Positions 46,191-56,555 of a stretch of DNA of 64,000 nt are shown one piece after another. Origin of the DNA: Rhynchopus euleeides (Eukaryota; Euglenozoa; Diplonemea; Diplonemida; Diplonemidae); the NCBI GenBank assembly GCA_963210315.1, contig OY723243.1, positions 1,116,001 through 1,180,000 of the forward strand. Direction: 5' to 3'. The notes under the pieces are model-generated. The model was not told the DNA's origin. It was given only the letters and a program-made list of their open reading frames with translations, and did no database searches. The first letter of the stretch is position 1. The number at the start of each line of letters is the position of its first letter. Made by a program: the position numbers and the translations under genes.

Positions 46191-48382
46191 TGTGTTGGAG
46201 ATGAGACGTTCTCGATCCCTGCAATGAAAAGGTAAATCGCATTGGTGGGGGTTGTCGATTGGTGGTGGGAACGGGGAGGTAGTGAAATAGAAGTCGAAGG
46301 AATCACAAGAAGGGGCGGGGGGAAGTGATTCAGAGAAATTGAGAGAAACGACCTCTCTTCGCTTGTTATGCGGAGCGGCGACGAAGAGCGAAGGTGTAAG
46401 CAAAGGGGCGGGGGTGGGGGTCGGGGATGACTGCCGATAACGAAGGTAAAACAAGTCTCCCGACACTACCTCGCAGGGCGGCGGGATGTCTGACGCGGGG
46501 TTGGGAGTGGGAGGGGAGGGGGTGACTGTCGTCTGTGAGCAACCCGGGGTCTCACATTCAGTTTTTCTCCAACAAGAGCGCCGATACATCGCCGTGCAAG
46601 ATACGCCCCACCCCCCACCCCTCCACCCCCCCCCACCCCTAAAACAGAGATCCACCCCATTCACATGCAGCACGAATCTACACTGCTTTATCCTTGGTTC
46701 ACAACATGGGGGGAGAGGTGACATAGACCTGGGGAATGGCAGCAGCGGATATTAGTTAGATATGAGGGGGGGGCGGGGGTCTATGGCCCATGTGCACATG
46801 GGAAAATACAAGCATCGAGGGGAGCACATATGCAGACGAGCGCCCAACCGGGTTCGAGCCCCGATTATCAGGCAACGATTCGCCCTATCGCCCAGCATCG
46901 CCATGGTATCGCTCATACTTGATTCATACGTTACAATGGGCACAGCTCTTATTGAGGTGCTACACTTGGCCCTTGTCACTTCACCCATTTATTGATAAGG
47001 TGACATACGCCGCCCAGTCATGCCCTCCCCAAAGAGGATGGTTTGTAGGCAAAAGAGGGCGAGATTTGTCTTCCTGGCATCCACCACCGCTATTCTGAAG
47101 TCGCGCGCGAGACAGCCCGGTTTTTTGATTGGGATTAGGGCAATTCGCCTGCAAAATACACCTGCATGCTGGGGAACAGATGGGAACCCGGAAAGACATC
47201 GGGTGATACGCAGGGCGGGTATGGTTTGTCTGTTGCACACGGCTTGATCACCAAACACGTGCTATGCACGAATGGCCGTAAGTTGCAGACTCCGGGCAGT
47301 TCGTGGCTCGTGCTTGGCACGCACCCTCCGGAGGCCTGCGAACCAACATGTCTCGGTAAACTGCTAGTCCCGGTAGCAGGCAGGAGAATCAGCAGCAGAC
47401 TTATTATCACGCTGCTCTTTGAGGGTATGCCTCAACGAGACCCCATCGTCCACCAGCCTTACATTCACGAAGGCTCTGCGGGTTATGCAAGACCTGTCAG
47501 TTGCTCGACAACTCAACCAACTCCGGATGGGCTGGCCTACCAATGCAGCGGACTGCCACTCGGCAAATAAATCACAGAAGTGACGGTAGGGATCGGGACG
47601 TTTGAAGGGAGAGGACACGTTGCCTCTGGCTGGACACCTGTGTCGGCTGGCAGCAGCACGCCAGCGGCAACACGCTGCCAACACACTTGAGAGAAAAAGA
47701 GGGCAAGAGGCTACAGAAACATAAAAGCCAGACAATGCCCATAGACCCCACGCGACGACATGACAGCACCCCCCGTTGGGGTGTGGGGTTCCCACACCCA
47801 CACCCCACCACGCCTGACCTTATCGCGTGTTTGAGTGAATTCGGATGACTGCGCTCCAAAGTGAGACGCACCGACAAAAAAGATGACAACACCGACACAG
47901 CTTTGGCACAGAGCTGAACGCCCTTCCGAGGGCGCCTGTATTTTCTCAGCAAAACCCCCTAGAGAGGGGGGTGACGGGGTTCTCCTTCATTCCGAGAGAA
48001 GGATCTCGAAACAGGATGGAGGGGTTCGTTCATTATCTTGAATATCCTATTCGCCTTGTCCTCGTGCTACACTCCTCCTCCCCCCCCCTTCTCCCCTCCC
48101 CCATACATAATAAATCGAAAACGCACACAAAAAATGACGCCAGGCCCCCACCACCCCCCCCCCACCCCCCACACACCCTGCCCTGCGCCTCTCTCCGCCA
48201 CGCACAGAACACCCACCCTCCCTCCCCCCTTCCCACCCACCCCTTCGTTCCCTGAGGAGCTTTGGAGGACAGAGCATCACCCTTAGTGCAGCACAAGACC
48301 CTCTATCAGGAAAGATACCTGGGTCCGCTTTGCAAGGTGTGCTGTGTGTGGAGGGAGGGGGGCGGGGGGAGGGAGGGGAGGG
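46191..48382. other. Mostly gene-poor; one possible exon
   Basis: A minus-strand reading at about 47023-47146 (RIALIPIKKPGCLARDFRIA ... QTILFGEGMTGR) is bounded by a TTTTGCAG acceptor and a GC-GTATGTC donor, the local splice style, but no joining exons were found. The rest is low complexity, with C-rich tracts at 48.07-48.25 kb and G runs ending at the TIR element. Confidence 0.35.
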
Positions 48383-48642
48383 GGGGGGGGGGGGTAGGGG
48401 GGGTCATAAGCCCCCCTAAAAACGTACGAAAACCAAAATTTTCAACATACCATCAGAACCGCCCTAATACCTGATCTGACCCGAAAATCCGACCCATACC
48501 CCCCCGGAAACTGTCTGGGGCCCACTTGTGACACCTGATACGCACTTTTGTGATGATTTTTTGGGGTCCTAAAAAATGTACCTCAGTTTCGTACCTTGCC
48601 TTTGTACCTGAACCACTCCCGACCGCATTATTTCGTTCTTTG
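48383..48642. repeat. Left terminal inverted repeat
   Basis: About 260 bp, inverted copy of 49691-49938. It contains ACCAAAATTTTCAACATACC, CTGATCTGACCCGAAAATCC and CATTATTTCGTTCTTTGC. The stop codon of the internal gene falls inside its inner edge. Confidence 0.9.
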
Positions 48643-49646
48643 CCTTTTCTGCGGTGGTTCTGGCTCAGGTGGCACGCATGTTGCCTTCCCCAGTGCCTCG
48701 GCAAGGTCTTTCTTGACCTGATTAGTGGGAATGTTGTGTTGTTGCGTCAGCAGAATGAGTTCAGCCACCTTCTGGGTGTAGTACTTCGATCGCATATGGG
48801 TCATTGTGAGTACTTCGTACGCCTGGGAGGCTGCATCGGCATTAGTAGGCAGCGTTGTAGATGATTTTGCTTCGTCAATCTTAGCCTGTGAAGGCACGGT
48901 TGGGATATTGTACGCCCTGAGAGCCGAAGTGGTTATGATTGTGCTGTGTAATTTGCGCCCCGCAGGATATGCACACCACGCAGTCTCGACAACACGTATG
49001 AGAGTGTACCATGTGGGGACTCAACAAGGTCATTGGATCGGCATCTGCCTGCCGACTCAGCCCCCACACAGTGCGACCGCAAGGTCGCCAGGGATGTCTC
49101 AACGCCAGGGGAATACCCTCCCCTGGCGTTGTACAACCCTACTCTCAACCCTCGGGTCCTCTCCTGGAGGCGGTGGTGGCGGGCCCGCAACGCTTCGTAC
49201 TTCCGGTACAGACTGAGGTAGTCTGCCCGGCTGACCCGCTCATTGCTTCCTAGATCATCTGCTGCTCTGGAGCTGCCATCACTCTCACTGCCCACATCAG
49301 TTGGTGTGGGGGTAGGAGCAGGACGAGTGAGAGGAGTAGGAGTGCAGGTGACATCTTTCTTGGCTAGCAAGGAACGCCGCTTTTCCCGCACGTGCGTGCA
49401 GTTGATGCACCACTGCATATATCTGTCGTCACCACGTCCCACTCGCTCTCCTATGTACCCAGCCCGACAGAGCGCCCGAAATAATGTCGCCTCACCGATG
49501 TCGTGTGCCGTTTTCTTTTTACGCAGGTCTGCCACAACGCTCTCTGCCGAGACCCCGCACATCTCCCGTTTGGCGTGCGTCTTTCGAGCAAGGTACTCCT
49601 CTGCAGCAGCATCTGACACCTCTGCGAGGCCCTGGGCACGCGGCAT
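48628..49646 (-). CDS. Element-encoded protein, unrecognised
   Basis: Probably two exons. The first runs from ATG 49646 to somewhere near 48960; the second starts after a TTCACAG acceptor at 48885 and ends at 48628. The first part has a compact helical segment resembling a helix-turn-helix (SAESVVADLRKKKTAHDIG, then ATLFRALCRAGYIG), a C-x2-C pair, a Pro/Thr linker and a basic coiled-coil-like stretch (YLSLYRKYEALRARHHRLQ). The second part (KVAELILLTQQHNIP ... QVKKDLAEALGKA) ends in a nuclear-localisation-like PPQKRQRTK. No GTATG donor is visible between them, unlike the host genes. DNA binding is plausible; catalytic function cannot be assigned. Confidence 0.5.
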
Positions 49647-49690
49647 GTGTTGCTCGGCGTGCTGAGTGAGCGTAGTGACACCCTTCCCTT

Positions 49691-49938
49691 GCAAAGAACG
49701 AAATAATGCGGTCGGGAGTGGTTCAGGTACAAAGGCAAGGTACGAAACTGAGGTACATTTTTTAGGACCCCAAAAAATCATCACAAAAGTGCATATCAGG
49801 TGTCACAAGTGGGCCCCAGACAGTTTCCGGGGGGGTATGGGTCGGATTTTCGGGTCAGATCAGGTATTAGGGCGGCTCTGATGGTATGTCGAAAATTTTG
49901 GTTTTGTACGGGCTTATGACCCCCCCTACCCCCCCCCA
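49691..49938. repeat. Right terminal inverted repeat
   Basis: About 248 bp, inverted copy of 48383-48642, with single-base differences (for example GACATACC versus AACATACC on the complementary reading). ORFs starting here are extensions of the internal gene into the repeat. Confidence 0.9.
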
Positions 49939-50812
49939 GTCCTCGGTTCCCCGCGCGCAGAAACGTGTAGCGCACATGCGGGAGGCAGACGAATCTGCCC
50001 TGGAGCGATGCTCGTTTCATAACAACAGAGCAGGTTTTCCTTCCTCCCGCACGATCATCAGCACAGCTAGATCAGGCGTGCCTTCCCCTTTCCCACGGGC
50101 CTCACAAGCCTTGCGCTTCTTGGAGCGCAAGACACGTGCTGTCCGTCCTTCTCGTTCACGTTTCCTCCAGAAGCGGGTGTTGCGTGCGGTTCCGAAGCGC
50201 ACCCGCTGCATCCCCTCTCCCACCATCTTTCGTTCGGCGGCTATTCCGCGCTCTTTTCAACGCGTCGTCGCGAAGATTGCGCCTCAGTATCAGCAGGCGC
50301 AATCTCCGGCTTCCAGTGTGTGTGTGTCCCCCCTCCTTTACAGCGCAACGAGGAGGAGAGCGAAACCGTGTGGTGTCACGTAGAGCAAGAGTAGGATAGC
50401 GGGCCCGGTTCCTCACGGTATGGTCCTTCGGGGCCAGGCTGCGATGCCAGCACGCTAACCCAAATTGCAATACGATTTTTTGTGATTTTTGGTGTCCCGT
50501 TTGTGATTTTTTGCGATTTTTTTGCGATTTTTTGTGAGTTTCCAGTGCAGAGGGGGCCCGGTACCTGCGCGCGTCCTGTCGGACTGAGGCTGGCATGGTG
50601 GGGCTAGCGCAGCAGGTTCTACTTTTGCCGTCGGGCTCTTAGCGCAGAAACATGCACAACACGAACAACAATGCTCGAAGGCAAACAAGCCGCGTGACCG
50701 GGGTTGAGCTGCTGTAGTGAGGCCGCGGCGTAAAAGAGGGCTGGCCATTCCAGCCCACCCAGCGGCAGCCAGCACACCACATCCCACCTCCCCACCCAGC
50801 GGGCCATGAACC

Positions 50813-50900
50813 CAATAAACGACGTTTATTTCAGAAACCGTTTTTCAATAAACGTTAAACGTTTATAAACGCTAAACGTTTAGCGTTTATTTAGCGAAGC
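50813..50900. repeat. AAACGTTTA palindrome cluster, left
   Basis: Dense self-complementary sequence built from AATAAACG, AAACGTTTA and TAAACGCTAAACGTTTAGCG. A related cluster lies at 51628-51722, so the two may bound a ~0.9-kb element. Confidence 0.6.
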
Positions 50901-51627
50901 AGCTTGTGCCCGCACCCCACCCACATAATCTGACCTCACACACTCCCACACGATTCTGGTGGCAGAAAGTGCCCAATATGCTCCGGAAACTCAATTCCGC
51001 CCACTCCCAGGGGGTGGTATGCCCCCGACATGCCGTTTTTAGCAACCAAAATTTTTGGGACAGAACTTGTACCTGGGCTGCACACCACAGGACACATCAA
51101 GCAGAGCAAGCACACCTCAACCTGCCAGATGCACAGAAGAACTGTTGTCGTTGATTGTTCTGAAAAATAACAGCTTCTCGGTGCCCTCCAGAGGCCAAAA
51201 GGCAAGCCAATATGAGGTAATCGCGCCAGGAACAGTTGTGGGAGAAGTATGGTACAGTTCGCGTCCCATTTGACGCTGTTCTTGGGAGCTTACGGCAGCT
51301 GGGTCTGTGGCACGGCGCATCCGTTGCCAGGGAGCGCGTCCTCGGGTGTGGTGCCTCACCTGTGATCATGTGGCACAGGGACGCCATACGAGAGTCTCTC
51401 AGATGCCTCCTCTGATGGGAGGCAACTGACTGGAACAGGCACCTGGTACAGCAGGCACGGGTACAAGAAGTGGCCAGAAATAGCGCCGATGGTTTCGACC
51501 TTGCGCTTCGACATCTTGCTGTCCTCACCGCAGCGGTGCCCCCCCGCCCTGGAATTTGGGGTGTGGTGCGCTGGCCATGATGCATTATGATGTAAAGTGA
51601 CTCAGTGGCAGAGCCTGCAGGGAAACG

Positions 51628-51722
51628 TTTATTAAGCGTTTATCTGAACGTTTATTTCCGCTCAGAATTCTGAAAAACGCTAAACGTTTATAAACGCTAA
51701 ACGTTTTCAACGTTTATTTAAT
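51628..51722. repeat. AAACGTTTA palindrome cluster, right
   Basis: Related to the cluster at 50813-50900, sharing AACGCTAAACGTTTATAAACG. Each cluster is internally palindromic, so relative orientation is hard to fix. Confidence 0.6.
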
Positions 51723-51782
51723 CACTGCCCTAGGGGGGGGGGCAAAATTGTCCGCATCATCCCATCACTCTGCCCTGTGCCA

Positions 51783-52595
51783 TTATCTCACCAGTGTTGA
51801 CCCCTGGCCCGCTTTGGTTGCGACGAAGTAGAAGCGTTTCATGACAACGCCGACCTTCTTCCCCGCGACCTCTCCGTGCTGCTCAGTGTAACGCTTGGCG
51901 AACAGCTCTTGCAACGCTTTGTAGTCGGAGGGGTTCTTGATCTGCAGCTCAGACACTGTCTCCAGGTCGCCGTGGCAGGTTTCGCTGAGCAGTGTATCGA
52001 GGAGCTCATCGTGCTTAAAATAGTGGTAGTGTTCTGTGCTCCAGCTTTCGAAGTTCTCAAGGTCCTGCGAATACACAAGGTTGTAGAAGGCATGCGGCTT
52101 GGGCAGCTCCTCAACAGGCTTGCTGGCGGGTGCAGGGAGCCCCGTCTGGCTGAGGCACTCAGCCAGGAGTGCGTGGAACCCAGCGTCGTGGTGGGGGATC
52201 TGAGCGGCGAAGATACCCCCCGGGGGCAGCATCTTCCACACCTCCGGCACAAGCGTCTCGTGGGTGGGCAGGCGGTGGAGGGAGGCGTTGGAGAACACGA
52301 CATTGACGCCGACGTGCGCCCCGAAGATGTCCTGCGCGGTCCCCACCTCCTTGTGGACGAAGCTGACGTTGCTGTCAATCGAGTTGGAGAGGGCCGACCT
52401 CAGCTTCGCCTTGTCCTTATCGATAGATATGATGCGTGCTGCCGGCCAGTGCTGGCGGAGCAGCGATGTGGCAAACCCGTCGCCGCACCCCACGTCGGCC
52501 ACAACAGGCTTCGCCAAGTTTTTGGGGGTGCGGCTCAGCAAATTCTGCAGCGGCATTGCCCGAAGGACCTGCCTCATGTAGTGAGGCGTCGGCAT
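51783..52595 (-). CDS. Trans-aconitate methyltransferase-like enzyme
   Basis: Single exon, 270 aa from ATG 52595; the frame is open a little further upstream but without another ATG. Class I SAM-dependent methyltransferase fold: motif I VVADVGCGDGFATSLL, the acidic strand end IISIDKD, then FSNASLHRLPTHETLVPEVW and LPPGGIFAAQIPHH, the layout of Tam-type trans-aconitate 2-methyltransferases. The C-terminal half keeps the YNLVYSQ and EHYHYFKHDELLDTLL region and ends with VGVVMKRFYFVATK, comparable to the terminal strand of the family. Likely a cytosolic small-molecule methylase; the substrate (trans-aconitate or another carboxylate) is inferred from family resemblance. Confidence 0.75.
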   Translation of the reverse strand: MPTPHYMRQVLRAMPLQNLLSRTPKNLAKPVVADVGCGDGFATSLLRQHWPAARIISIDKDKAKLRSALSNSIDSNVSFVHKEVGTAQDIFGAHVGVNVVFSNASLHRLPTHETLVPEVWKMLPPGGIFAAQIPHHDAGFHALLAECLSQTGLPAPASKPVEELPKPHAFYNLVYSQDLENFESWSTEHYHYFKHDELLDTLLSETCHGDLETVSELQIKNPSDYKALQELFAKRYTEQHGEVAGKKVGVVMKRFYFVATKAGQGSTLVR

Positions 52596-52619
52596 GTTGA
52601 CTGTCTGTGTAGCGTCCAC

Positions 52620-53290
52620 CTGCTGGGGTGCTGAGTCCGGTGGCGTGTGGTTGCAGTGTGTGGAAGGTTGGGGGTGGGGTTAGTGAATGGCGCGCCTGAA
52701 ACAGTGTTGCTTAGTCTGGTGTTAGACTTCTGACAGAAGGGGCCTCAGGTGCACCAGCGAAGGAGAATAAAATCGTCTGGTAGACACGCTGTCCAGCAAC
52801 TGTGGGTGAACAGTTCCTACTTCGCCAGACATGCCCTCTCCTCCGCTGACCTCCATTCCATCGATATGCAGACTGTGTGAGGTGGGGGCTGGGGTGCCTT
52901 ATCATAATGGCCACATGCTTGGAAGATTTTTGCACCTCCATACGCCGATGCGATGCCCTCACCGACCCTATTCGCTGCAAAAACCCCAAACCTCCATCGT
53001 GGACTATGGCAGCGTGAGAAACGGTGCCCCACACCGGGGAAAAAACCCCCCCCACCCCTCCCTTCCAGCGCACACCATCAAGGAATCAAGAACCCTTGCT
53101 CAGCTCATTGCAGGGGATTGCGGGGAGGTGAGGGAGGGGGGCTCTGGGCAATCCAGCACCGCAGCACAGGCACCCAGCCGCGCATACACATTAGTATCGT
53201 TTCCTCGGTGGGCTATCAGCCTGCGGCAGTCTGTCTCTCGACACGTCGCTCATCCGATGCTGCAGGAGTGCATCATCAGACACACTGGAG
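52620..53290. other. Intergenic, no gene seen
   Basis: Between the methyltransferase and the end of the helical-repeat gene. Contains a possible GTATGG donor at about 52944 with no matching downstream phase. No gene supported. Confidence 0.4.
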
Positions 53291-56053
53291 TCAGCGTTGC
53301 TGTGGGTGTGGTCCCTCCTGCACGGTTGAGACATGCCGGCGCAGCTCGGCCATCAGACGAGGATGGAGCAGCGCGTTGCCTCTGGACTGCGAAATCGCAG
53401 CTGTGAGGTCCATGCAATGCATCTGGTTCAGCTCAACTTCCTTCGCAGCCAGGAGGTCGCACATCCTGTCCAGCACACGGAAGATGGATTCGGGGTCACC
53501 GATGCGTGAGCGATTCACCACACTGATTATCGCGATATCACGCACAACCCACGGTGGGACGTCCTCATTCGCAGCACAGAGCAGCGCAGCTTTCAGTGTC
53601 GTCTCATGAGGGGCGATGCGGAAGCGCTTCATCGCAAGGAGGAGCACTGCAAAGGAGGTACCATGCGGTGCATTGCACAGGAGCTCTTGCACCTCGTTCA
53701 GAATAGCCTTGTTGTTGACCCCGAGATTCAGCATGCCCGAGCAGAGCTTTGCAGCGGCAGGAGGGTCGATGTTGGGCCCCAGTTCTGTCAGCTGCAAGAG
53801 TGTCTTCTGAAGGTTGCGCGTATTCCCAATTTTCAGCAGCGCTGCGACGTGAGCAGCGCACGAAAGCCCACGCACCGTGAAGTGACTGACGTTGTCCTCA
53901 AGTGAAGGCAGGTAGGTGCGCACCTTGTCACGGAAGTGGGGCTGCAGCTTCAGTTGGCTTCCGAGGCGGCTGACAACGGAGAAGAGCTTCTCGACGGCGG
54001 CAGGGCCCCAGGTGGAGATATCGGTCGCGTCCAGTGCATGCAACACCTTCAGGACAAAGGGGTGGGCGGACTGACCTGTGTTGGCAAACACCTCGGCAAT
54101 GTGGAGAAGGTCCCACGTCGTAGCCTTCTCCAGAACAAGAGACTTTTCGATCATATGGATCGCCGACGTAAACAGGCTCGCATCCTGCGTCCGGGAAAAG
54201 GCAAGTGCCTGTGCAAGCTGGCACGCCTGCTCTGGGGTCAGATCGACATCAGCATGAATTGAGACCGCTCGCTTTGCAGCGTCATTTGTTGTCGACGTGT
54301 CACACCGCAAGGAAGCCATCATGTGCAGCATACTCGCGGCCTCCGCCTGGGTGGATTCGGGCTTCTTCTGCTTGAGGTATCTTTTCGACAGGGATGTTGC
54401 CACATCAGCATCTTTCAAGCCCAGGCGTGTCATCGCATGAAGGATCTTGTGGGCCGTCTTGGCATTGATCCTGTTGATCACATCCGTGTCGCGCAGCCCC
54501 TCCAGAGCCACCTTCTGGGGAAGCGAGTCCTTGATTGCGCCATTGAGCAGGGCCAGCAGGCCCTCAGGATGCTTCTCAGCGTTCTCCACGAGCTCACTCA
54601 CCAAATCTTCGTATCCGAGGAACTTGAGGGCGAAGAGCGACCGCAGAGCCACGGTGAGGGACGTCCCCTGCACTGAAGTGCGCATTGTCAAGATCTGGGA
54701 CACTTTCTCTGCCAGGGAGAAGAAGGCATCGTGTTCGTAGGGGGGCACCTTGGGAAGGGCTTCTGCACAGAGTGAGAGGAGGCGGCACAGCGTGGAGTCA
54801 GACGCACGCACAAGGGTGAAGTCGAGGGCGTGAAGGGACTTCACCAGCGGCTGCACAGCGGGGTGGTTTGCCTCCACACCCGCCTGGGACAGCTTCGCGA
54901 GGATGTCCGGCAGCCACACATGTGGCAACTCGCAGGCCCTGATCCTGTTAGAGTCATGGAGGATGGTGACAGTGTCGAACACCTTGCACGCCAGCTTGTA
55001 AGACACAGCCATATTCGGCGAGTTGTTGCTGATTGCGCCCAGCAGCAGATTCGCTTGTGACCCCGACAGCGATGCAAAGTCCGTCGTGAGAAGGCGCCGC
55101 ATCAACGGGAGCCGCAGCAGAGAATCCGACTTCGAAGACAAATATACAAGAGATGCGATGCAACGGTCACGCTGGCCATCTGCATGCAGCAGGTGGGGGG
55201 CCAGCCCCTCAGGGATCTCCACACCGGCACGCAGACACGCCAGGATAACGGACGCTGACAAGGCATCTTCGTGCGGCATATCAGCGACTGCGGCGGGGGA
55301 AGCACAGGAGAGCATCGCACCGACATGCTCGGCTTTGCCCAGGACTGACACCGACGCGATGCACGATGCCAGCTCGGCAAGGCGGAGAGAGTCCTTGTGG
55401 GACTGCACGATTCTCACCAGCTGTGACACGATGGCATCTGCCCTTCCTTTGTAGCCAAGGCCTGCCAATCCCCAGGCAAAGCAGCGCAGCTCCTGGTCAG
55501 GCAGTGCGTTCTGGCGCTGCGCATAGTGCGCCACGGCATCTGCCATGATGTTGTCGAGCCCGGATCCAACATTCGATTGTGGCGAAAGCCGCAGCGCCGC
55601 CGCCGCCCAGACAGTGACAGCCAGCTCCTCCGTGGGAACAGTGTTGACGGCAGACCGCACGATCTCCCGCAGGAGGGTGTGATCCTGCACGCGCATCACT
55701 GCGGCAGACACCAGGGATAAGGAGGCGTGCACTTCCCGCTGTGAACTGGCAGCGGAGGGGAACCACTTGAGGTGGTTCCTCACAATGCGTTGGAGGGTCC
55801 CATCGCAATTCAGGCGGGGCCGCAGGCTGACGCAGGCGTGTGTAACCTGGCTGTTGGCCGGGCCGTGGTTCTGGAGGAGGTCGCAACTGCGGCTGAGCAG
55901 CAGGTCACCCCCGGCAGGCCACTTCCCTTGTCGGTCAAGCTCGGCGAGTGAGGTGACTACCTCACCTGCAGCCCGAGCTCCGGCAGTGCCATCAAGGGCA
56001 AGCGCCTCAGCAGCAGCAGCAAGGCAGCGATTTCTGCGTGTTGCCCGGAGCAT
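53291..56053 (-). CDS. Helical-repeat organelle RNA-binding-type protein
   Basis: Single exon, 920 aa from ATG 56053; the reading frame extends upstream but is low complexity. The start, MLRATRRNRCLAAAAEALAL, looks like an organelle targeting peptide. The rest is a near-continuous array of amphipathic helix pairs of about 37 residues (for example ELRCFAWGLAGLGYKGRADA, S-LRSLFALKFLGYEDLV, TWDLLHIAEVFANTGQSAHP), as in heptatricopeptide/FASTK-like and related helical repeat proteins. I do not see a C-terminal RAP domain, and the last 20 residues are Arg/His-rich. Proteins of this build commonly handle rRNA or mRNA in mitochondria or plastids; that function is inferred from architecture. Confidence 0.65.
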   Translation of the reverse strand: MLRATRRNRCLAAAAEALALDGTAGARAAGEVVTSLAELDRQGKWPAGGDLLLSRSCDLLQNHGPANSQVTHACVSLRPRLNCDGTLQRIVRNHLKWFPSAASSQREVHASLSLVSAAVMRVQDHTLLREIVRSAVNTVPTEELAVTVWAAAALRLSPQSNVGSGLDNIMADAVAHYAQRQNALPDQELRCFAWGLAGLGYKGRADAIVSQLVRIVQSHKDSLRLAELASCIASVSVLGKAEHVGAMLSCASPAAVADMPHEDALSASVILACLRAGVEIPEGLAPHLLHADGQRDRCIASLVYLSSKSDSLLRLPLMRRLLTTDFASLSGSQANLLLGAISNNSPNMAVSYKLACKVFDTVTILHDSNRIRACELPHVWLPDILAKLSQAGVEANHPAVQPLVKSLHALDFTLVRASDSTLCRLLSLCAEALPKVPPYEHDAFFSLAEKVSQILTMRTSVQGTSLTVALRSLFALKFLGYEDLVSELVENAEKHPEGLLALLNGAIKDSLPQKVALEGLRDTDVINRINAKTAHKILHAMTRLGLKDADVATSLSKRYLKQKKPESTQAEAASMLHMMASLRCDTSTTNDAAKRAVSIHADVDLTPEQACQLAQALAFSRTQDASLFTSAIHMIEKSLVLEKATTWDLLHIAEVFANTGQSAHPFVLKVLHALDATDISTWGPAAVEKLFSVVSRLGSQLKLQPHFRDKVRTYLPSLEDNVSHFTVRGLSCAAHVAALLKIGNTRNLQKTLLQLTELGPNIDPPAAAKLCSGMLNLGVNNKAILNEVQELLCNAPHGTSFAVLLLAMKRFRIAPHETTLKAALLCAANEDVPPWVVRDIAIISVVNRSRIGDPESIFRVLDRMCDLLAAKEVELNQMHCMDLTAAISQSRGNALLHPRLMAELRRHVSTVQEGPHPQQR

Positions 56054-56555
56054 CACATAAAGGAGAGTGCAGCTTGGCCCGCCACACGCCTGGAATGTGG
56101 GAGGGGTGGTGGAGGGTTGGCTGGGCAACGTGGGAGAGCAAAAAAAGAACAGTGAATAACGATGGCGGTTGCAGTTCAGGCCGCCAAAAAACGGGGAAAA
56201 GTTAAAAAAAAGGCAACCCCCCCGCGTGGCTGATGGGGAGGGTTGACCAGAAGCGCTGTCCCGCGGGATCTCCTTTGGTGTGGCGAAACAAGAAAGGATC
56301 TCAGGTGATTGCAAGATGAAGGTGTGCAGTGTGGTGGATATGGTGGTGGGGAGGAGGGGGTGGGGGAGATCGACTGAGCAGGCCTTCAGAAAGGGTGGGC
56401 AGAGGGGCGGGGGGTGGGGGGTGAGGGGGGGGTGGGGGTGGGGGTCCATCACTGTTCGTTCGATACGGCATAAACCACGTCCCGCACAACAATACGAACG
56501 TGGACACCTGGCAGCAAGACAGCCCAGGAAGGCAGGCACCCAGCAGCCCACTGGA
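56054..56555. other. Intergenic, no gene seen
   Basis: Between the helical-repeat gene and the mitoribosomal candidate upstream of it: C/G-rich runs and a T-rich patch. No gene supported. Confidence 0.5.

Larger units (their letters stand above)
48383..49938. mobile_element. DNA element with ~250-bp terminal inverted repeats
   Basis: About 1.56 kb bounded by long inverted repeats (48383-48642 and 49691-49938) that differ at only a handful of positions, so insertion or homogenisation is probably recent. The outermost bases read GGGGTAGGGGGGGTCATAAG. Target-site duplications cannot be read because both ends abut G/C runs. About 1.05 kb of unique sequence contains one minus-strand gene. It fits the outline of a cut-and-paste DNA transposon, but no DDE catalytic triad or other known transposase signature is visible. 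Confidence 0.8.
49939..51782. other. No supported gene; AT-rich palindromes
   Basis: Carries a run of GATTTTTTG-type sequence near 50470-50540 and two AT-rich palindromic clusters listed separately. Basic ORFs at 50017-50226 (minus) and 49886-50383 (plus) overlap and are unsupported. Confidence 0.4.

Noticed and set aside
46840..46885. tRNA-like GGGTTCGAGCCCCG box
   Set aside because: No 7-bp acceptor stem, D-arm or anticodon arm can be drawn upstream; an isolated B-box match.
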